Of a DNA stretch of 41,884 bases, positions 38,009 to 41,884 are shown in pieces. Below the pieces are notes generated by a model. The model did not search any database. It saw nothing but the letters and a program-made list of their open reading frames with translations, and was not told the origin of the DNA. Within the stretch, counting starts at the first letter, position 1. Each line of letters starts with the position of its first letter. This DNA comes from a virus: IMG/VR virus record IMGVR_UViG_3300028590_000998, positions 1-41,884 of that record; one strand, given 5' to 3'. The position numbers and the translations under genes were made by a program.

Positions 38009-40819
38009 ATGGCAGTTGCAGTCGCCTTTGAGCCGAAGTCCTACATAGCGGACGGATCGCTGTCACCGCGGACCATCGAATGGCCGCTCATCGCACCCGC
38101 TGACCTGATCGTGACTGTCGATGATGTCGTGCGGACATTGGGGCTGCACTACGAAGTAAACGGATCGTATCCTTCGCAGCAAATCGTGCCGCTTCCCGGT
38201 TTCGCCACGAATGGGCAGGCGGTGCGGTATCGCCGGGCAACCTCGGCGCGCCAAGACTATTCGATCATCGGCCAGAGCCTGAAGCGTGAATCGCTTGAGG
38301 GGCAGCTCGATCGGCAGGCGATGGTCTCTCAGGAGCTGGCAGAGGCTGCGATGCGCACGATCCGAGCAGCGCCCGGCGATCCGGGCCTGACGCTGCCGCG
38401 TGCCGAATTGACTGCGGCAGCCGGGCTGCCGCTGGTGCTTGGCATCAGCCCACTGACGGGCCGGATCGCAATATTGCAGGCCGCTGACTTCCAGGGGCAG
38501 CCCGGCGGGAATGCCATGGCGGTCGGGTTGTGGAGCAGTTTTGCACTGTTCGACATCGCCACGGGGTACGACCTGATCCAGACCAGCGGCTTTTCAACAG
38601 TCGGGATCGGAGCGGCGCGTTATGTGCTCGACCCCGATCAGACCGATGCGGCGCCGAACGCGTGGCGCCGCCAGAGCGCCAATGGGCGCTGGTTCGTGCT
38701 CGACAAGACGCAGACCGTCACGCTTGCCATGTTCGGCGGATCGGTGGCAGCCAGCGACAACAGTGCCGCTTTCGTCGCGGCATTCGCATTCGGACAGCCT
38801 TTCCGGGTCGAGCCACACGCGACGCCGTATCGGCTCGTGCCCGATGGCGCGAACGCCACCTATTCGATCATTGTGCCCGATGGCGCACAGGTGGATGCAA
38901 GCGGCGCGACGATCCATCTGGACGCGACCGGGCTCGATGAGCAGACGCGCTACGCGTTCTGGGTCGCCAGCGGTGCCCAGCGGGTCAGCTGGAAGGGCGG
39001 GCGCTTTACCAAGCACGGCATTTCCGATGCTTACTGGATCGGCGGCGCGGGTTCATGCGGCACCATCCGAATCGATGGTGTGACTGACTCGACCCGCGGC
39101 TCGGTGTTCTTTTCTACATCGATCGAAGAGGGCGTGGCGGTGCCCATCAGCGCGGTCAACGCCACCACTGGCGTGTTCACCGTCGCAGGCCATGGGTTGA
39201 ACACCGGAGAGCTGATCAGCCTGTATCGCCACGACGGTTCGAACAATCTGTACATCGGCCTTGAGACGCATCGCGACTATTACGCCATCCCGATTGATGC
39301 CGGCACATTCCGCGTGGCGGAAACCGAAACGCTGGCGCTGGCAGGCGTCGCCGCAACCTTCAACACGCGCGACGGCCTCGCGCCGACGCGGATGCGAACG
39401 GGCCTCGTGCCGACTGAGCTTCTGGAGATCAGCAACTATCGCTGCGAGGGCAGCGGGTGTGGTCCTCACGTCTTCGGTATGTTCAAGCGTGTGGTCATCC
39501 GTGCCCTGACCGGATGGACAACGTCGGTTCAGCTGTTCCAGTTCGAACGTCCCGGCGGCGGAAATTGGCAGACCTGGGGCTTTCCGTTCGTCACCGATGT
39601 GCAGGACGTTTCCGTTGAGGCTTGCGGGTTGGGCGGGATCGAATGGACGAACTGTCATGAAATCTACGCGCGCAACATCCGCGTGCAGAAGCCGAACCGC
39701 CAGATCGACGGAACGCTGTGGGGTTACAAACCCGAAGCACCCTTAGAGCCGGTCGCCTATGCGGGTGTGAGCGTGGGTGCGAAGACGCGTGTCTGTGAGA
39801 TGGAGAGCGTCTTCGTCGAAGGCGCTCCCTATCTGCCCAATACAGGGCCGCGTGCTGGCTGGGCGACGCCCATGGATTCCGCCGGCATCGTGTTTCATCA
39901 GCCCGGCGGCATCATCATGATGAAGGGCGTGCGCGGCCGCGGTAACAGCAAGGCCGATCTGGAAATCTACCAGAGCGCGGGCAACGGCTATACCTGGCGT
40001 ATTCGCAGCGGTGACCGGATCGGCATCCGCGACGCGGATTTGAAATCGGCCACGGGACTGCTGGTCGCGGAGCCCAACAATCTTCCGGTCATCGACGCCG
40101 ATGCATCCGTTGACCCGTTCGGAAGCTTCTTCGGCTCGGGTCAGTCGCGTTTTCTGTTGCCAGGCTGGAACTCCGTTGGGCCTGATGGGGCGGTAGCGAG
40201 CTGGTTCAGTCTCGGCACGATGAGCGTGGATACTGCCGACAAGCCGCACGGTTACGGCTCCGTCAAGTATCGGGGGCATGGAGACGAATTCGCGCATCTG
40301 TCGCTCGACCTGGGCGACGGGTTTCACCAAGGCGCATTCGTCGTGATCGCCGCATTGGTGAAGTTCAACAGCGCCAAATTCACTGCGGCAGCCCCACCGA
40401 ACTTCTTCGCCTTCTGGGACGATGATGGCGCGACGATCTTCCCAGTACTGGGTGCGAGCAGCGGCGAGTTCATCACCGACCAGTGGGTGACCGTGCGGGC
40501 GATCCTGCCGTCTTCGGGAACCTCCTCCAAGGTCCTCCTCTATCCGAACTATGGCCAGGACAAGCCGGTCGTCGCTGATCCCGACTGGTATGTGAAGTTC
40601 GGTGGCGTGTGGGCATGGGCCGCGTCCGATTGTGCCGCGGTGCCTCTGATCGACACAGCGCAGCCGATGACGACGAATGGCGAGCCGACGCTAGGTATCC
40701 ATGCGGTGGGTGCACGTTTCAAGCTGAGCGGCCCGGCTGCAGGAGGGCATGAGGGGATGATCTGCACCACGGCCGGCTCTCCGGGAACGTGGAAGGGATA
40801 CGGAGCGATCGAGGCGTGA
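38009..40819 (+). CDS. Tailspike / receptor-binding protein
   Basis: A 936-residue protein. The N-terminal 110 residues (APADLIVTVDDVVRTLGLHY; YPSQQIVPLPGFATNGQAVR; IIGQSLKRESLEGQLDRQAM) match the adaptor of T7 gp17-like tail fibres that anchors to the nozzle. The rest contains repeated short strands typical of a right-handed beta-helix (DAQVDASGATIHLDATGLD-type segments), the fold of spikes that cut or bind surface sugars. The C-terminus has a sugar-binding-like beta-sandwich and a final capping segment. The target is presumably the host capsule or O-chain. Confidence 0.85.
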   Translation: MAVAVAFEPKSYIADGSLSPRTIEWPLIAPADLIVTVDDVVRTLGLHYEVNGSYPSQQIVPLPGFATNGQAVRYRRATSARQDYSIIGQSLKRESLEGQLDRQAMVSQELAEAAMRTIRAAPGDPGLTLPRAELTAAAGLPLVLGISPLTGRIAILQAADFQGQPGGNAMAVGLWSSFALFDIATGYDLIQTSGFSTVGIGAARYVLDPDQTDAAPNAWRRQSANGRWFVLDKTQTVTLAMFGGSVAASDNSAAFVAAFAFGQPFRVEPHATPYRLVPDGANATYSIIVPDGAQVDASGATIHLDATGLDEQTRYAFWVASGAQRVSWKGGRFTKHGISDAYWIGGAGSCGTIRIDGVTDSTRGSVFFSTSIEEGVAVPISAVNATTGVFTVAGHGLNTGELISLYRHDGSNNLYIGLETHRDYYAIPIDAGTFRVAETETLALAGVAATFNTRDGLAPTRMRTGLVPTELLEISNYRCEGSGCGPHVFGMFKRVVIRALTGWTTSVQLFQFERPGGGNWQTWGFPFVTDVQDVSVEACGLGGIEWTNCHEIYARNIRVQKPNRQIDGTLWGYKPEAPLEPVAYAGVSVGAKTRVCEMESVFVEGAPYLPNTGPRAGWATPMDSAGIVFHQPGGIIMMKGVRGRGNSKADLEIYQSAGNGYTWRIRSGDRIGIRDADLKSATGLLVAEPNNLPVIDADASVDPFGSFFGSGQSRFLLPGWNSVGPDGAVASWFSLGTMSVDTADKPHGYGSVKYRGHGDEFAHLSLDLGDGFHQGAFVVIAALVKFNSAKFTAAAPPNFFAFWDDDGATIFPVLGASSGEFITDQWVTVRAILPSSGTSSKVLLYPNYGQDKPVVADPDWYVKFGGVWAWAASDCAAVPLIDTAQPMTTNGEPTLGIHAVGARFKLSGPAAGGHEGMICTTAGSPGTWKGYGAIEA

Positions 40820-40824
40820 GCGGC

Positions 40825-40851
40825 ATGGATGAAGCGAGCGCCGTCCAATGA
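40825..40851 (+). CDS. Possible 8-residue leader peptide
   Basis: ATG at 40825 opens MDEASAVQ and stops at a TGA that overlaps the next ATG as ATGA. It may only couple translation of the following membrane protein. Very short, so support is weak. Confidence 0.2.
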   Translation: MDEASAVQ

Positions 40852-41363
40852 TTCCCGGTGCCCCCATCTGGGCGCAGATCCTGCTGGCGCTGGTCGGGGC
40901 GGGCAGCCTCGGTGGGCTGGTGGTCAAGGGCATCGACCGCTGGCTGACCTTTCGCCAGTCAAGCCGCAAGCAGACCGACGACATGGCGCTCCGCTCGAAC
41001 GCGCAATGGGAAGCGCGTGTCGTTGAGGTCGAGCGCGCATGCACTCTGCTGCGCGCCGAAATGAAGGCGGAGCGCGAAACCTGCGAGCGCCAATTGTCCG
41101 AGCTTCGTCACAGCCTGGCCAACGAAGTGATGAGCTGGGAGGCGTTGGCGACGGGCATCCGGTTCCGGCCCGAGAGCGCGGCCGAGGTGCTGGAGCATGT
41201 CGAGCAGCTGCGCACACGGCGGCGGGCCGAAGCGATGGAGGATCGGCGTCTGCGACTCGCCGAAGCAAGGCATGCGGAGCGCGGGGCGCTGCGCGAGGGC
41301 GGGCAGCTGATCGCAAGTGGCGTGCATGTCGCTGAGGCGGTCGAGCGCGCAGCGGCGGCATGA
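40848..41363 (+). CDS. Membrane-anchored coiled-coil protein (spanin- or holin-module candidate)
   Basis: A 171-residue protein with one N-terminal membrane segment (IWAQILLALVGAGSLGGLVV, residues 7-26) followed by a long charged coiled coil (VVEVERACTLLRAEMKAERE and onward). This is the layout of inner-membrane spanins (Rz-like). Its place just before the endolysin fits a lysis role. No separate outer-membrane spanin or classical holin is seen in the window. The next gene starts just after its stop. Confidence 0.65.
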   Translation: MIPGAPIWAQILLALVGAGSLGGLVVKGIDRWLTFRQSSRKQTDDMALRSNAQWEARVVEVERACTLLRAEMKAERETCERQLSELRHSLANEVMSWEALATGIRFRPESAAEVLEHVEQLRTRRRAEAMEDRRLRLAEARHAERGALREGGQLIASGVHVAEAVERAAAA

Positions 41364-41374
41364 GGGAGGAAAGT

Positions 41375-41884
41375 ATGACCGATTTCGAACCACATCACCT
41401 GAAGGTCGCACGCAACCTGATCGGCACGCGCGAGGCACCCGGCGTTGCGAACAGCGCGACGATCATGGGATGGATCAAGAAGCTGGACATCAAAGTGCTC
41501 GGAATCGCAGTCAATGCGGACAGCGTACCGTGGTGCGGCACCTTTGCTGCATACTGCGTCCGGGAGGCCGGGCTGACGCCGCCGCCTGTCGCGGTAAGGG
41601 CGAAGAGCTGGGCGACGTGGGAAGCCAATCTACGCGCCGAGCATCTGTCTCCCGGTGCCGTGCTTGTGTTCGACCGTGAGGGCGGCGGCCATGTCGGCTT
41701 CTATGTCGGGGAGGACCAGACACACTACCACGTCCTGGGCGGAAACCAGAGCGATAGCGTCAACGTGATGCGGATCCTGAAACAGCGCTGTATCGCGCGT
41801 CGCTGGCCGCGCTCGCTGCCCGTTGTGGGTCAGCCGGTGAAGCTCAATCCGAACGGGACCGCGGTATCGCGGAATGAGGCATGA
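41375..41884 (+). CDS. CHAP/NlpC-P60-type endolysin (TIGR02594-like)
   Basis: A 169-residue peptidoglycan hydrolase. VARNLIGTREAPGVANSATI followed by SVPWCGTFAAYCVREAGL is characteristic of the TIGR02594 family. Cys 54, His 106 (GGGHVGFYVG) and Asn 124 form the likely catalytic set, which would cut peptide bonds of the cell wall at lysis. There is no signal peptide, so it needs a holin or similar to cross the membrane. The ATG at 41375 follows GAGGAAAG; the ATG at 41360 is an alternative. Its stop sits in ATGA at the window end, so another coupled gene probably begins there. Confidence 0.85.
   Translation: MTDFEPHHLKVARNLIGTREAPGVANSATIMGWIKKLDIKVLGIAVNADSVPWCGTFAAYCVREAGLTPPPVAVRAKSWATWEANLRAEHLSPGAVLVFDREGGGHVGFYVGEDQTHYHVLGGNQSDSVNVMRILKQRCIARRWPRSLPVVGQPVKLNPNGTAVSRNEA

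Noticed and set aside
37934-40819. Diversity-generating retroelement, as in the related phage BPP-1.
   Set aside because: No reverse transcriptase is encoded in the window and no template/variable repeat pair was seen near the tailspike end.
1-41884. tRNA genes, CRISPR arrays, insertion sequences and att core repeats.
   Set aside because: No cloverleaf-like sequence, regularly spaced repeats or transposase was found by reading. The att sites probably lie outside the window.

Overview
The window is almost entirely a temperate, short-tailed (podovirus-type) bacteriophage, most likely a prophage, in a GC-rich alphaproteobacterium. A sphingomonad host is my inference from protein style, base composition and frequent GTG starts; no host gene, tRNA, rRNA, CRISPR array, insertion sequence or clear att site is visible to prove it. 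Temperate life is shown by a tyrosine integrase and an XRE repressor. A short-tailed virion is shown by a T7-like order of portal, scaffold, capsid, two tail-tube proteins, a gp13-like acetyltransferase-fold protein, internal virion proteins and a tailspike, with no tape measure, sheath or baseplate genes. No phage RNA polymerase or DNA polymerase is visible.

Layout. (1) 1-5426, minus strand: the leftward early operon. It starts at a promoter/operator near 5440-5490 and runs through a helix-turn-helix protein, a chain of very small genes joined by 4-base ATGA/GTGA/TTGA overlaps, an acyl carrier protein, a Spo11/Top6A-like TOPRIM protein interrupted by a frameshift, and then the integrase. (2) 5497-6026: immunity region with a CI-like repressor on the minus strand, its own terminator, and operator-like palindromes. 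(3) 6027-11303, plus strand: rightward early operon with a Cro-like regulator, DnaG-type primase, P-loop replication ATPase, MT-A70 adenine methyltransferase and small accessory proteins. (4) 11300-15723, minus strand: accessory operon converging on the previous one at a shared CTAG. It holds a short cytosine-methyltransferase-like protein, several unknowns and a DUF932 protein; its upstream half has a cassette-like arrangement of repeated leaders and hairpins. (5) 15724-16974: a 1.25-kb gap without a convincing gene, containing a promoter, operator-like sites and a 235-bp set of nested inverted repeats centred near 16096. (6) 16975-41884, plus strand: late operon with terminase, portal, scaffold, capsid, tail tube, internal virion proteins, tailspike, a membrane-anchored coiled-coil protein and a CHAP/NlpC-like endolysin.

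How it fits together. A 13-base palindromic motif of the form AAACA-N3-TGTTT lies over or beside the early promoters. Degenerate copies, all in the direction of transcription, lie in three noncoding gaps of the late region. The simplest reading is a repressor that acts at dispersed operators, comparable to the stoperators of mycobacteriophage L5; a shared late-promoter element is the main alternative. The other items most worth attention are the nested palindrome upstream of the terminase genes, the Mini-A-like TOPRIM protein paired with an acyl carrier protein, and the hairpin/leader cassettes at 14.1-15.75 kb. Family assignments are from motifs and remembered family features; no database search was run.
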